DNA of 64,000 bases. It comes from Vanilla planifolia. Its lineage: Eukaryota > Streptophyta > Magnoliopsida > Asparagales > Orchidaceae. The translations under genes were made by a program, and so were the position numbers. Location: contig CM043877.1 in NCBI GenBank assembly GCA_023846275.1, forward strand, positions 19,016,607-19,080,606, in the 5' to 3' direction. The notes below the pieces were generated by a model. The model ran no database searches. It was not told the DNA's origin and worked only from the letters and a program-made list of their open reading frames with translations. The first letter of the stretch is position 1. Each line of letters starts with the position of its first letter. This document shows, in pieces, positions 46,430-59,619 of the stretch.

Positions 46430-47460
46430 ATATAAAAAATAAAAATAAAAAAATAAAGGGAAATAAAAAAATAAAACTATAATAAAATAATAATATTTAA
46501 AAATATGTGGAAAAGTAAAAGTTGAGGAAAGTTAAGTTTGTAAATGGAAAGCATTTAAGAAGGCTTATAAAGATAATTATTAATGGTATGATGCAATAAT
46601 TGGCATGTGATTGAGTTTATTTAAATATGAAAGTGTCGGGTAATTATTATTAAGGAATGCATGTGCATGTATGATATTGTAGGGAACAAAGAGGATAAAA
46701 AATTAGACTAATAAATTTTATCTTAAATTCAGGTAGATAAATCTAGTAACTTGTGATATAATATATTATTACTATTATGTATATTTCTTTATTTTATTTT
46801 GACATACTTTATTATAATAACATGCTTATTGGAATTAGTTTCATTAATAATGTTAAATTTGTATTGGCATACATTTCCTTTTTTATTGTAGGAAAATGAA
46901 AAAAATGGATTATAAAACAAATAAATATTTATAAATTGGTTTTGACATAATTGGAATGATTTGAATATATATATCATAGGGTACATGGAATAAAAAGGGA
47001 ACAAAACTCTTTTCTTATGACATTACTTTATGCAAGGTAATTGGGTGAGGTTTTTCTATTATATTGGTTGGATATTGGTTGAGATCATTAGATATTTATG
47101 TTTTGATCCAAAGGATAACTATAAAAAACCAAGGTTATAATTAATTAAAATATAAAAAAATTAAAATTAAATTAAAAGCATGCTCAGAGTCTATCTGGTA
47201 CCTTTGCTTTTATTTGGCATGCTGTGGTTATTTGTTTATAATATAGGATATGAATTTTTCATTAATGTTTTACATTGGTTTTGATATTTATTATATTTGT
47301 TATTGTACTTGATTTATCTACTATGATTATTGTTTAAATAACATTACATCATATGTCATGCAACTAAAGCACCACAAGATGTGGAATTAGATACTATTGA
47401 GGAAGATCATACTTTACTTATGTGAGTGTAGGTAAATGTGTGTATCAAGTATGATTTATC
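46430..47460. repeat. Dispersed LTR-like repeat, second copy
   Basis: Partner of 28,240-29,150: an a-rich run, catgtgcatgtatgatattgta, then attttatcttaaattcaggtagataaat, ending in gaagatcatac. About 1 kb, same orientation, diverged. No coding. Confidence 0.45.
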
Positions 47461-47859
47461 TATGTTTTTCATTTTAGTATCTTGTATTTTTGGTTTACAC
47501 TATTTCTATATGGATGCTAAATATGGTTAAGCAAATATGATACTTTTTATTGGCTTGATAATTTTTTATCTTATTATATCATTAAGGTTTTAGTTTATGT
47601 TTGTAGGTTTTTAGTTTCATCATCAATCTCCACCTAGGTTTGTGTGCACTTATGTATATGTTATTTAAAATAAGCTTTATTTTATGCTTAATTTCATGGT
47701 TGTTAAGGTGAGGCCTTGATATTTCTTTTGATGCTAAATGTTGTGTAAGTAGTAAGAATAATAAATCTCTAGTGATATCCAATAGAAGAAATAACAATTA
47801 TATTCTAGATCTATGTAATACATAAGATTATGTAATTAAATGTCATATTACTCTAGCTA
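47461..47859. other. AT-rich stretch before copia-1 pol
   Basis: Gag or protease of copia-1 would be expected here, but none is readable. The 71-codon minus frame at 47,582-47,797 shows no motif. Confidence 0.4.
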
Positions 47860-48720
47860 ATGATGGCAATCTTTGACATATGATACATTTTCATGCACAT
47901 AATTCTATATTAAAGAGAATTGTGAGATACAACCTAGTTAGTGGTTTACTCAATTTGAAAATAATTGAGACCACATTTTGTGCTCTTTGTTAAATGGACA
48001 AACAAATGAAAGTTTCTTTCAAGCCTAAGAAAGACATATCCATAAGAAGAATTTTAAAAACATTACAGTTAAGATTTGTTAGAATTAATTTCACATCTTA
48101 ACATTGGAAATAAGAATTATGGCTCAGTAATTATGGATGATTATTCTAAATACACTTGGATGTTATTTCTTGAAGAATGAAGCATTCAAGAGCTTTGTTA
48201 CTTTGATTGCTAGGATACAAAATGAAGATGGGTCTTAATATTTATAAAAAGTGATCAAGGATGAGGGTTTAAAAGTGAAGCTTTAATTGATTATTGTAGT
48301 AGGTATGGTATTGCAAATATATTTTCATCACCTAGAATTTCAAAATAAAATAGAGTGGTTGAAAGGCATAATAAGACTTTACTTGACTTAGCTAGGTGCT
48401 TAGTAAATGAAATTATGTAGCTAACAATTTTGGTACTGAAACAACCAACACAGTTTGTTATATCGTGAATCATATATTTGCACGACCAATATTTAAAATG
48501 AATTCTTATGAATTCTTGTAGTCCAAGAAGCCCAAGATTGCATACTTACATGTTTTTGGTTTCAGATATTACATCCTAAATAATGGCGAGAAAGAACTGG
48601 GAAAGTTTGATTTAAAATCAGATGTTGAGATTTTTTAATGTTACTCTTTCAATGGTAGAGCTTATAGTGTATTGAATAGGAACATTATTTTTGGTAAAGA
48701 AATCTACACATTTAACTTTT
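47860..48720 (+). pseudogene. Copia-1 GAG-pre-integrase and integrase remnant
   Basis: LVSGLLNLKIIE then CALC, a stop and MDKQMKVSFKPKKDIS (47,940-48,050) match the family's LVRGLPNLKF-CxxCQxGKQxKxSFK-KxxxS. IVNHIFARPIFKMNSYEFL, then KPKIAYLHVFGFRYYILNNG and GKFDLKSDVEIF near 48,460-48,640 match the integrase C-terminal region, followed by AYSVLNRNIIFGKE. Stops interrupt every block. Confidence 0.82.
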
Positions 48721-48829
48721 AATGAATATATACCAATAACAAAATGATGAAAACTTAAGGAATTTGACAAATTGAATATTAAAGATACAGTCATATAAGA
48801 TGAGAGATTAATACAAAATCTATTGAAGC

Positions 48830-49830
48830 TTAAGTTCCTATAGAATGGAAGTTTGGGAAAGATTATCATAAGGACCAATTTCTAAAAGACATCGAGAAAG
48901 GTGTGGGAACTATAGCTAATCTCAACCGTTGAACATTTGTGCCATACCATGAACCTAAATCGATTAATGAAGCATTACTTGATGAATTTTTTCTTGTTGT
49001 AGTGAATGAGGAATTGAATCAATATAAGAGAAATGAGGTATAGGAGTTAACTGCAAGGGCAATCGACCATTCAATTATTTGAACTATATGAACAAGGATA
49101 AGTTAGTTACAAAGAATTATAGTCAAATTGAAGACATAGATGAAGAATTAATAGTTGTTCTCATGATTGGGTTAGAAGTTAATAAAATTATGCATGTTAT
49201 AGAGGTTTTAAGTAATATCCAATGAATATTGAAAGTTAATTTCTTAAGGGTTACAGTAATGAAGAGGTTAATGTTGAACAACTACCATATTTTGAGATTC
49301 ATGATAAATTAGATCATGTTTATAAATTGAAGCAAAAACTATATGGATTGAAAAAAACACCTAAAACTTGGTATGAGAGGTTGTTTAGTATTTTAATTTC
49401 AAATAATTTTTGAGAGATAAGGAAAAAATATACTCTTTATTAGAAAAAACTGAGCATAAATTAGATTATGAAATATATGTGGATGACATTATATTTGGTT
49501 CACCTAATGTTAAGCTTTGTAAAGAATTTTTTGATTTTATGAAGGAGTTTGAGATGAGTTTGATGGAAGAATTGACCTTCTTTCTTATATTGCAAGTTAA
49601 ACAAGTAGATAATTACATCTTTATATCTTAAACGAAATATACATTCGAATTACTAAAGAAGTCTAGTTCTGAAAGTTTGAAACCAAGAGCAACCCCCCGT
49701 GTCTACAACTATATCTTTGGATAAGGGTGAAAGTGGAAAACCTATAGTTGTAAAGTTGTATAGAAGTATGATTGGATCTTTATTACATCTTAGAGTTAGT
49801 AGATAAGATATAATGTATACTGCTTGTGTT
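48830..49830 (+). pseudogene. Copia-1 reverse transcriptase remnant
   Basis: EWKFGKDYHKDQFLKDIEKG (48,842-48,901), EPKSINEALLDE and NEELNQYKRNEV open the RT region. YKLKQKLYGLKKTPKTWYER (49,320-49,380) is the LKKALYGLKQAPRAWYER motif. The frame 49,410-49,631 carries EIYVDDIIFGS with YVDD intact at 49,476-49,487, then FEMSLMEELTFFLILQVKQ. KYTFELLKKSS and YRSMIGSLLHLRVS follow. A deletion and many stops lie between the first and second parts. Confidence 0.88.
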
Positions 49831-50420
49831 TATACTAGGTTCCAAATAATTCAAAGGAGTCCATTTACAAGTAATGAACCATATATTTAGAATTCTAATT
49901 GTAATACTAACCTTAAGCCTTTGGTGACCCAACAATGTGATCAAACTTAATCTTAATGCTTTTTTAGATGTTGAATTTGATGTTAGTAAAGTAGATAGAA
50001 AGATCACTTTAGAAACATGCTAATTTAATGGACACTCTTAGCATTTGGGCTAATAGGAAACAAAACTATGTAGCTTTACCTATTCTAAATCTAAATATGT
50101 TGCTTCTAGGAATCGTGTAGCATAAATATTATGGATAAAACACAAAAGAAAGACTATGGAGTCAATTAGAAGTCCAAAATATTGTGATAATACTAGGACT
50201 TTTTTTGTTACAAAGAATCCAATTCAACATTCTCAAACTAAGCATATAGATATTAGATACCACTTCATTTAGGAATAACTAAATCTTAAAGTTGTCAATT
50301 TTGGTTTTATCCCCTAATTTGCACAATTAGTAGATATTTTCACCAAAACATTATCATCTAAGATTTTTGTTAGGATTAAGATGTTATTAGAGTTATTAAC
50401 CTCATTTTAATAATAAAAAA
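49831..50420 (+). pseudogene. Copia-1 RNase H remnant
   Basis: Weak pieces only. ANRKQNYVAL near 50,050 resembles the SKKQNSVAL box. Later the sequence around 50,235-50,275 reads in one frame as HSQTKHIDIRYHF, the family's HSRTKHIDIRHHF-like C-terminus. Order and spacing after the RT fit. Frame broken many times. Confidence 0.65.
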
Positions 50421-50493
50421 GGGAAAAGTGAGTAGTATGTTTCTTGAATTAAGGGGAGCTAACATTTAAAGGGAATATACAAGCTTGCATATG

Positions 50494-50497
<4 letters not shown>

Positions 50498-50562
<65 letters not shown>
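50498..50562. repeat. (AT)n microsatellite, 65 bp
   Basis: The longest uninterrupted TA/AT tract in the window, lying between the copia-1 RNase H remnant and its polypurine tract. Confidence 0.95.
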
Positions 50563-50569
<7 letters not shown>

Positions 50570-50626
50570 AAATTCACTTAATATACAAGTTCTTTTTAGC
50601 ACATATTGTGGTGGTTTTGTTACAAT

Positions 50627-50637
50627 AAAAGGGGAGA
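50627..50637 (+). promoter_or_regulatory. Copia-1 polypurine tract
   Basis: AAAAGGGGAGA preceded by acaat and followed by ttttt, downstream of pol. This is the usual plus-strand primer position just before the 3' LTR. An earlier purine run (aaaaagggaaaag near 50,416) is a weaker alternative. Confidence 0.65.
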
Positions 50638-52545
50638 TTTTTAACCCTAAAGCCTTTTATGATAGTTTAATGATTCTAAAACAATGTTGTTACCTTAAGA
50701 TAAGTAGAAATTATGATTTTATAAGAGGTGCCAGTGCTAGCATAGTGATGCAGCATGGGATCTCTTAAGAAGGCATTTCCAATACTATTTCAACAGATGG
50801 AGAAATTTTCTTTTGATGGTGTGGTAACCAGCATGAGTAGTCTTAATTTCTTTGTCATATGATTAGATTGTTAAAACTTATACAATATTTTCATGTGGTA
50901 TATAAGTCATACATTTCTTTCATACTCATGCATATATAAATGTCTTGATTCATATACCATGAGTAAACATTGTTATGCAAGTAAATTCAAGTTACTAAAC
51001 TAAATACATTAGTAATATTACGAAGTGTTATAGAATAAAGCTTAAATTAAAGTCAAATCAGTAAAAGTAGTTATATATTAAATTTGTATTAATCATAGTA
51101 TGATGTTTTATATTGTACAATATGACATTTGTATAATAATCATACACTTAAGAGATAATAGAACTTTTAATGTATATTCAATATGAAGTCTTGCATCATA
51201 CCAATATGATCCTTATTTAATAGAGAAGGAATAAAGGTCAATAACTTTATGTAGTCTGATGTTGTTTACTAAATAATGTGATCAAGTCATGTACTCTACT
51301 AATTTATAAGAACAAAATTATTTCATAATATAATATTATTCATCATATTTATATGATCTACTTCAAACTAGAGTGTCAAATGATAATTAGATAAAGGATA
51401 GAACTAAATAGCTTTCTACAATACAACATGATTTATCGTACTAGTATAATTCGTCTAAAAATAAAGAGTTCTAAATGGCCCATATGCATATATAAAGCTA
51501 GACAACTTCTTATATTATGGTCATGATCATCACACTTTTTTGAGGAATATTAACCTAGAGAGATATGATTTAAGATTTAGTCATGTGAAGAGAGGAATTG
51601 CTTCATAAAATATGTCGAATATCATCATACTTGTACGATATTTATTAAGTGCTTTAATAGATTCAACAAGCAATGGTATGGTGATTAGCTTATTGAGTAA
51701 TATCATACAATACATTACTCTTGATTAAATAATATAAACAAAAGCTAAAAACCATAGTAGCTAGTTCATCTTATTGAAAATAAGGAACTTAGCCATTATT
51801 ACCATTATGATTTCTTAAAATGCATTTTTAACCTATCTACCTAATATAATAAGATCAAAATATGATTAAGAAAGGACCAATGCAATTTTTAGATCACTTG
51901 CCAGGAGTGTTTTTGCTTTAGCTTAACCTTAATATCATGCATTCTTATTAGTGAAGCTTTCTAGAATCAAGATAACACTACAAAGCTAATTTCTAGCATT
52001 CTTCTTCTATTTCTTCCACAAATTAAAACTTTCATAATATCAATGAACATATTTAATATTTTGGTGTGCCATAGGATTCTTTTCTTATATATCTATGTAC
52101 AAGTTGTATGTCATTGATGCTACAATTAGTTCATTGATGCTACAATTAGTTATGTTATTGTTATTTACTTTTGCTTGTGCATTGGACATATTGTGGGCCA
52201 CTTATGTATAGTACTTTTAGGTTGATTTGTTCCATGTGGATCCTAAGGGTATTTTCACCTATCTAACATATGGCAAAAGATATTTGATTTAGTTTATAAG
52301 CCTGGTCATTAGTCTAAGGGTGGATGTAAGCTTTTTGTGTGTCATCCAACCACCTAAAAATTCCCTAGACATTTAATTTTATGGTAATTAAACAAAGTAT
52401 TTCAAATATAATGAAAAATTTTCTTTGAAAAAATTCTTAGAATACGAAACTATAAACATAAGAATTGAAACACCATTTATTGCTTGTTTTCTATTAAAGT
52501 TTTTATAAAGTATAATTCTCCCCCCACCCTTTAGTGGGAAGGTTA
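50638..52545 (+). repeat. Copia-1 3' LTR
   Basis: About 1.9 kb from the polypurine tract to the accctttagtggg end block. The tail 52,300-52,545 has the gggtggatgtaag, caaccacctaaaaa and ctccccccaccc blocks shared with 483-830 and 45,320-45,660. The start does not show a clean TG, so the left edge is uncertain. A 20-bp direct duplication lies inside at 52,111-52,150. Confidence 0.55.
52111..52150. repeat. Exact 20-bp tandem duplication
   Basis: TCATTGATGCTACAATTAGT occurs twice in a row without a mismatch. Confidence 0.95.
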
Positions 52546-54043
52546 TTCTTTTAAATGCCAATTGAGATTTTAGAAAAGGAAATTAATAAATTAAGAACAA
52601 AGTAGATTTCTATGGAAAAAGTTTCATGAGTAAATAAAAAATAAAAGAGAAGTCACATGAGAATTGAAAAAAGAGATGCAAAAAAAAAAACATCTCCACT
52701 TGTTTTAAATTTTAGGGACAAAATTCTAAAAAGAAAAAAAGATGCTATAATATCCAAGGATGATATCTATATAATTTAATATTTATTTTAATATTTAATA
52801 AATTGGATAAATTATAACATTCATGGGATGAGATAAATACCTAAAAAAGGAGATGAACATAAAATAATTTATTTAAAATACCAAAGAAGGTTAAAAATAT
52901 ATTAAAAATTAATAAAATAAATTATGGAATAAATATTTTTAAATTTTTTTGATAAAATTTTGGAGTTAAAATCCTTTAAACTTAGTGTGGAGGTCACAAA
53001 TTATTACTAACTGAAGTGTGATAATTATGTGGAAGGCTTTAAAGGGTTGTTCATTGAAAAGAAACATGTTGAAGAATTTTCACTGAGGAATACGGAGGAG
53101 TTTTTACTTTGGAAGAAATAGGCACAGTTTCCCTTCAATCATTTTGGTTTTTATATGAATTTGATTTGATCTTCTTTGTTTAAGCATTTCTCAAGTTTCT
53201 TAATGGCCCTTAATGAATATGCTTTTTTTATGAGTTAATTAGGATAACTAAAGGAATGAAACAAATTAGAATTGGAGCTTTCAATTTTTAAATGTTAGGA
53301 TCACACCCAATTATTTTTGCTTAACTAATTGAAATTAGAGTTTGAAAAACAATAAATAGATAAGCAATGACACCAAAATCCTAGAGAAAGACCTCATGGT
53401 AAGATAAAATCTAATATCTAACTAACCCAATAAAAGAAATAAAATAGCTATTAAGATAAATAAGATGTCACAACTATAGAATTATTTATAAACATATAAA
53501 CTATACCAAGTTTAGAACTAAGCTTACATTTAAAATAACATATAAGTATAATATAGAAATCCATTTCCAACTAAAACACTACCTAATCTCACGTCTTAGA
53601 GGTGTGTTCCTCCTCCAAGGCATCAGAATCCCTAACTCTTCATGTAGTGGATATATGACCTATGATAAAAATATTAATGAGTCTCTACTAAGCTTAGTGG
53701 ATAAACTAAGTAATATGATATAAAGTAAATACCTTGTAAAAATTAATTTAAGAATGTAAGTATGGTGATAAATCATATGAACAAGATAGAAATGATACCG
53801 TAAGACATGCATGTATCATAAAGAAGTAAAATGTAAAGTGATACCAATATTTCTTTTTATCTTTTATTTCAATTTCTAATATTTTATATGATTATTAGGC
53901 CAAATTTCTATTTAACAATTATCATGAGATCTAATAATAACTATATCTATTAATGATCTCTTATTGACCTTTATCTAAATAAAACTTTAGATAGATATGG
54001 TCTAAGAATCTATGCCTTATAGTTTATCACTAGTGTGGTGTCA

Positions 54044-54046
<3 letters not shown>
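52546..54046. other. AT-rich spacer, nothing recognised
   Basis: No open frame or repeat pair. A-rich runs occur near 52,680-52,740. Confidence 0.45.

Positions 54047-54090
<44 letters not shown>
54047..54090. repeat. (AT)n microsatellite, 44 bp
   Basis: Uninterrupted alternating A and T about 360 bp before the copia-2 5' LTR. Confidence 0.95.
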
Positions 54091-54093
<3 letters not shown>

Positions 54094-54450
54094 ATGAGAT
54101 CATGGAGCCAATACTATAGTTAAAAAGATTTAAGCCCTATGGTCCATTTCTAGGTCTAATGTCAAGAATAATATCTTTGGAAATTTATTATTTATTTTTT
54201 ATTTTAAATATTCAAATTCTTGTAAATTATACCATCTATAATATAAAATATTTTAACTAAGTATGTTAATCAAGATTTTTAGGTTAATTATCATGTCTGT
54301 TATCCATAATATATAAAAGGTCATGTAAAAATATTCTAATACCTATGTAATATGGAAAAACATATCATTTTATATATAAATTAAGAAGTAATATTTTAGT
54401 ATATTTATATTACAAATATCAGTTTACCTACTTCAATTTAAAATAAAATT

Positions 54451-56345
54451 TTTTATGTCACTCTTGTGTTTGATAAGTTAAGTTTTAAATGTTTAGCATT
54501 TTGTTATAATGGATTTTTTTAATATGAAATAGGTTTAGATTCGAAGAATAAGCCATATACTTTTGAAGATGATGAATTAATATTCTTTAAAGTATCTTGG
54601 AGTGTTTAGTAAACTTTAAGGATTGAAGATGTGTGCATCAAATTTGTAAGGGTTTTTTTGTTGTGAAATAGAATATTAACTTATTAATCACTAATCATAA
54701 GGAGAATTTTTTAATTTCTATCACTTTCAAATCCTACTTAAGTATTCAAATTTGTTAAATTATTTTCTTGATTTAAGAAACTTGTAGGATTCAATTTTTC
54801 ACTTAATACTTTCTTTAGTTAAACCTACCTTATGCATCTTTTCTAAATTTTATTTTTGTTAAGTTAAAAAATTAAAATATAATGAAGTAATAGTATCTAA
54901 ATTTGCTTAAATTTGTTCCTTAATTTAAGAAACATGTAGGATTCAATTTTTCACTTAATATTTTCTTTGGTTAAACCTATCTCATGTATCTTTGCCAAAT
55001 TTCATTTTGGTTAAATTAAAAAAATTAAAATTTAATAAAATAATAGTATTTAAATTTGCTTAAATTCTTTCCTTAATAATTGGATTCTAATTTTTATTTA
55101 ATATTTTCTTTGGTTGAATTCTTCTTATGCATCTTTGTCAAATTTCATGTTATGTTAATTGTTAAACTTTGGATAAATTAGAATAAATATTTTTATTAAA
55201 TTTTAATAATTAATAAAAAAATTATACTGTAAGCCACATCCCAAGAATGTGCTCAAGTGCAAAGCTCTCAGGTTAAGCGAGCCTGAAAGGGCAAATCTTG
55301 GCCCTGTGCATCCTAAATATGGTTGTGGTAAGGCAAAGGATTAAGCTAGATTAAACTCAAATCAAGTATGTGAATGGATCAAGTTTGACCCATAACTATT
55401 AAGTAACCTATAATTATACAAGTTAGCCTAGGTGATAAAATCACAAGCACACATAGGGGAGCTAGCCCCAATTTGACTCGCATTTTCAATGCATGAAAGA
55501 TATTATAAGTGTAAACTATTTTTCTTTTTAGTAATATGGGACTAATTTTTGTCCCACTTTTTAGTGCTTAAAACATGAGTTATTTCTCATCATTCGATCT
55601 TTAATTAGATGATAAATATTTCATCCACTATAAGAACTCGATCTTGGCTAGAAATAAGACAACCAAGATCATGTTCGACTTCAAAAGACAACTTTATTAT
55701 TTTCACCTTTTTATATAATCTATCCTTAAATCAGAAGGCTCATCTCTCTCTCCATGTTTGAATCATATGATTAAGATCTTTCTCTCCTTTACTATTAATG
55801 AATCAAATGATTCATATCTTATTTGACTTGATCAGATGGCCCAAATCAATTCTATTTTGATCCAACCATCTCATTTGCTTTTATAACCTTTAATATGATG
55901 ATCTAAAATTCCTCTGATTGGATCTAATAGCATTGGTTGATTTTGTCTAAAAGCTAATTTTCTAGTCATTATGTGTCATTGTATTTAGTGAGAAGAGTTT
56001 TTTATGGCATTTAGAATAACCTTTTAAGTTATTTGGTAGTAGCTTTTGAAATGACTTTTCATTCACTTTTCAATAGCTATGACAAAAATGCTTTAATATA
56101 AACCTAACCATTATTCATAAAATTAAAAGGTTCTATATACCATTTTAATTTTAATTTTTCTTTTTCTTAATCTTAAAAAAATTAAAATTATATATAATTT
56201 GAATATCTAAGTTTCCTAGAAACATAAAATTATTTTTATAGAAACATTTTGAAAAATAAATTCAATCTAAAATTAAGTAAAAATATTATAAAACTCATAA
56301 TTCTTTATCCTTTTATGGGATTTGTGCATACTCATTGTACTTTAA
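54451..56345 (+). repeat. Copia-2 5' LTR
   Basis: About 1.9 kb, matching 59,632-61,590: ttatgtcactctt.tg.ttgat.agt at the start, the caaagctct.aggt..agc..gcc block (55,260 and 60,383), and agttatttctca.c (55,571 and 60,748). The terminal TG has become TT. Contains a tandem repeat listed separately. Confidence 0.88.
54765..55190. repeat. Tandem repeat of about 152 bp inside the copia-2 5' LTR
   Basis: Three units starting near 54,765, 54,917 and 55,070. Each has ttcctta.ttaagaaac.tgtaggattcaattttt (third unit shortened), an attttctttggttaaacct-like block and gcatctttgYcaaatttca. The 3' LTR has the matching array, so it existed before insertion. Confidence 0.8.
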
Positions 56346-56359
56346 TTAGTATCAAAGAG
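56346..56359 (+). promoter_or_regulatory. Copia-2 primer binding site
   Basis: TTAGTATCAAAGAG directly after the 5' LTR, against TTGGTATCAGAGC, the initiator tRNA-Met site of plant copia elements. The differences are mostly G to A. Confidence 0.75.
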
Positions 56360-57560
56360 AGTTCCTTACACTTTATTTTAATTCTAATTATTTGCTAGGG
56401 CGTTCCTTTATTTGTGTGTGAAAATTATTTGTGTTATTAATTCTAATTATTTTCTAATTTTTTTATTTTTTTAATATCAATTATAATATTATTATTTTTT
56501 ACTTTATTATCTAATTTCTTGATTTTGTTAATGTGTTTATTTTATTTAATTATTTAAGTTTGACTTCTCTTGTAGTTGTCATTAGTTAAGATTTAGGAGA
56601 AGGACTTTCATCATGTCATCCTCCATTATTTAAAAGTGAATTTTTTTTATTTGAAAAAATACCTTTAAAAATTTTATTCAAGAAATTGATGACAATTTGT
56701 AAGAACTCTTTATTCATTTTTTTTTGCACTTCCTAAGGATATAAATAATAGATCAAGAATGTTAATTCAATTAAATGCTAAAAGAATGAATTACTTATTT
56801 TGTCATTACCTCAAGAAATTGGTGTGAGAGTACATATGGGTACAACTTACTTTGAGATGATGTAGGGATTAGATAGGTCATATGGTGAGAATGAATCTCA
56901 AGATATTGGTGATGACAAGAAGGAGATGAAACATAAAAAAAAGAAGAAAGGAAAAAGAGGAAGGAGAAGAAACTTAATTTAGAGATGAATCATGGAGGTA
57001 AACTTGTATCAAGTACTTCTAATTCTAGTAATGAGTTTACTTTTCAATCTTATAATGAAATATTAAATTCTTTTGGTAAATTAATTGTTAAACATAAAAC
57101 ATTAATTAACATTATGATAATCTTAAGTAATTTTATGCCAAATATGAATCTAGAATAATCGAATTGTATGAACAATGTGACGCACTTAAAGAGATTTTTT
57201 AATTAATTAGGTGTGAGCTTATATGAAAGCATCAAATAAATAATGTAAAAATGAATTATCCAAGTAAATTACATGCAATGGTACTTTAAAATTAAAGAAT
57301 GATAACTTAAGAAAAGAAAATTCTTTGCTTAAGAAAAAACTAAAAAAATTTGATTTATGTAAAAAAGAAATACACTATCTAATGTCAAAGTATACTAATA
57401 CATTTTCTCATGTATTTACTTGTAATTATTCACATGTATCTCCATATGCTACTTTATTATATCCTGTGAAAATGAGTAATGGTTACTTGAATGTTTAACA
57501 TGCACACAAACATACTTTATCTTATAATCATGTGACATGAAACAATGCATGTTTACATGA
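56360..57560 (+). pseudogene. Copia-2 gag-like remnant
   Basis: Between the primer binding site and the pre-integrase block the plus strand gives broken Lys/Glu-rich pieces: KKRRKEKEE near 56,940, ESRIIELYEQCDALKE near 57,145 and LRKENSLLKKKLKKF near 57,310. The last resembles the coiled-coil stretch of long Sirevirus gag proteins. No CCHC knuckle is found. Frame broken many times. Confidence 0.5.
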
Positions 57561-58330
57561 TAAGTATAGATTGAAAAATTCATATATCTATATGTTCAAT
57601 GGGTCATCTATTCTTATAAGTGGACTCCTAAGGGAACCCATTTTAGAAATTATTTTACAAATTCATAATATCCACATCCTACCATTATTAAACTCAAGAT
57701 AGTTTGGGTTCCTAAATTTAAAATTTGTATAGTTTGTAGGTGTGTCTCCATATTTTAGGACCTATGAAAACAAGTTTTGTTCTATCAGTTTATGTGACTC
57801 ACTTGCAAGATGTTTGGGGTCCTTAGCTAATTTAGCTTAGGTTAGAGTGTCAAATATTTCTAGACTTACTTAGTATCGATCAATATTAATAATTTAGAAC
57901 TTATTTTGTAATCATATGATATTAGCTATTTTGTTAGTTTTAATACTTAATATTATAAAATATTAAAAGATGATCAAGTTTTATTACTTGGTAGAAAAAA
58001 TGGTTACACTTATGTGATCAAGTTTGATTAATTAGAAGCTAGTGTATTATAATGTCTAGTTACACATTCAAGTGAGAATACTTTATGGTATAGAAAACTA
58101 AGTTATATTATTATTTTATCTTAAAAACATAAGCAATTTAGTTGTAATTAGAGGTCTTTTCAAACCAAATAGTTCTAATTAGAAAATATATGAAACATGC
58201 TAAAAAGGAAAGCAAGTTAAATCTTCCATCAAACATAAAAATTACTTAAGGATTAATGAACCTTTAGAGGTAATTTATCTTGCACACAAAAATTTTAAGT
58301 TTAGGTGAAAAGGAACTTGAATTTTTTATT
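57561..58330 (+). pseudogene. Copia-2 protease / GAG-pre-integrase remnant
   Basis: NTLWYRKLSYI near 58,080 matches the family's TLWHRRLGHI box. Then KNISNLVVIRGLF and, near 58,200, KGKQVKSSIKHKNYLRINEP with LEVIY correspond to the zinc-binding N-terminus of copia integrase (GKQxKSSFK...PLELxH). Stops and small indels throughout. The catalytic integrase core is not found downstream. Confidence 0.7.
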
Positions 58331-59619
58331 GATATTTATTTTCTAAATTTATTAGAGTTAAATTTTATAAGAATAAAAAATATGATCATCATAGGTTTTG
58401 TTGAATAGATTAGAGAATTAGAAAGATAAAATAGTTTTAATTTAATGGTAATAAATTTTAAAAATAAATATCTATATGATTATTACAAGGAATGAAGAAT
58501 ATGAGATATTGACCTAAAAATAACATATAAGATATATTGCAATTTATATCTCCCACTTAGAAAAGCATGTAAGAGTGTACAAGAGAAAAAAATAATAAAA
58601 GACTAGGTCACGTAAGTTATTGACCTAAAAATAACATGATAATTAGTATATATTTGAAGATAATTTATTTTTATTTTTAAAAAATAATATAAAATTGAGA
58701 TTAAACATGATTTTTTTAGATTTGTATTAGTTTTTTAATAAAAAAGAGATAATTAAAAATTTTGTTAATTTTATTTGAGAATTAAAAAGATAAAAACATA
58801 CATGTTGTGTTTGATGTGTCAATTACAAAAATAATTAATGAAAATTTTAATGATTAGATGGAGTTATTGGTGAATCTACTATTGAAAAATGAAGAAATTA
58901 AATCAAGCATGAAAGAACATGGACAAAAAGTTAGTCAACAACTACCTTGAGTTTGGTAGTATCAAAATCCATAAGAATCAAATAAATGATATGCTAATCA
59001 AGAAGTTAGAACATAAGTTTCTATAATAGAAAATGATCAGGTATATTTGTATATTTTATAAAAAGAATATTTGTTTAAGAACTCCTTAAGAGTGTAGGAT
59101 CATGTCATGAATTAATAGTTACAAAGATTTGGTAAAAGTTAAGTATAAAATTTAGTTCCTAGAATTAATGACAAAAAATTGATTAGAACTAAATAGGTAT
59201 CCAAGAATAAACTATATAAAAAAGAAAAATCTATTACAAATAATATTAGTATTGTCGCTAAGAGTATATATAATCAACTTTATCATTATAAGAAAAATCA
59301 CAAAAATATAAGATTTTACTTTATTAAAGAATATGTCATTAAAGGATTAGTAGAATTAGCCTATGTATTTGCAGAACCACTTCAATGGTATAATATAAAT
59401 TGCATAAATTGTACGTCTCTTTTGGTGGTGTCAAAGGAAGAGAATGATCATGATTTAAAATTTGGGTTAGTCATAATGTAGGGGGTAGCATGCAGTAAAA
59501 GAAAGCATGAAGTAAGGACAAGCATATATATTTTATTTTTAATACCTTTTATCATTCCTTAAATGTATATTTTTACTTGTTTAATTTTTTATCTAAACAT
59601 TTATGTCTTGACATTATCA
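58331..59619 (+). other. Copia-2 internal remainder, unassigned
   Basis: AT-rich sequence between the truncated integrase and the polypurine tract. Partial open stretches (for example MELLVNLLLKNEEIKSSMKE near 58,857 and YNQLYHYKKNHKNIRFYFIK near 59,268) have no family I recognise. RT motifs are absent. Confidence 0.4.

Larger units (their letters stand above)
47860..52545 (+). mobile_element. Copia-1: Sirevirus-like Ty1/copia remnant
   Basis: Plus-strand pol remnant in copia order (integrase before RT), then a polypurine tract and a 3' LTR. The RT wording (EPKSINEALLDE, NEELNQYKRNEV, YVDDIIFGSPNVKLCKEF) is characteristic of Sirevirus/SIRE elements. Gag and the primer binding site are not found; 43.2-45.66 kb may be the remains of the 5' LTR. 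Numerous stops. Confidence 0.82.
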
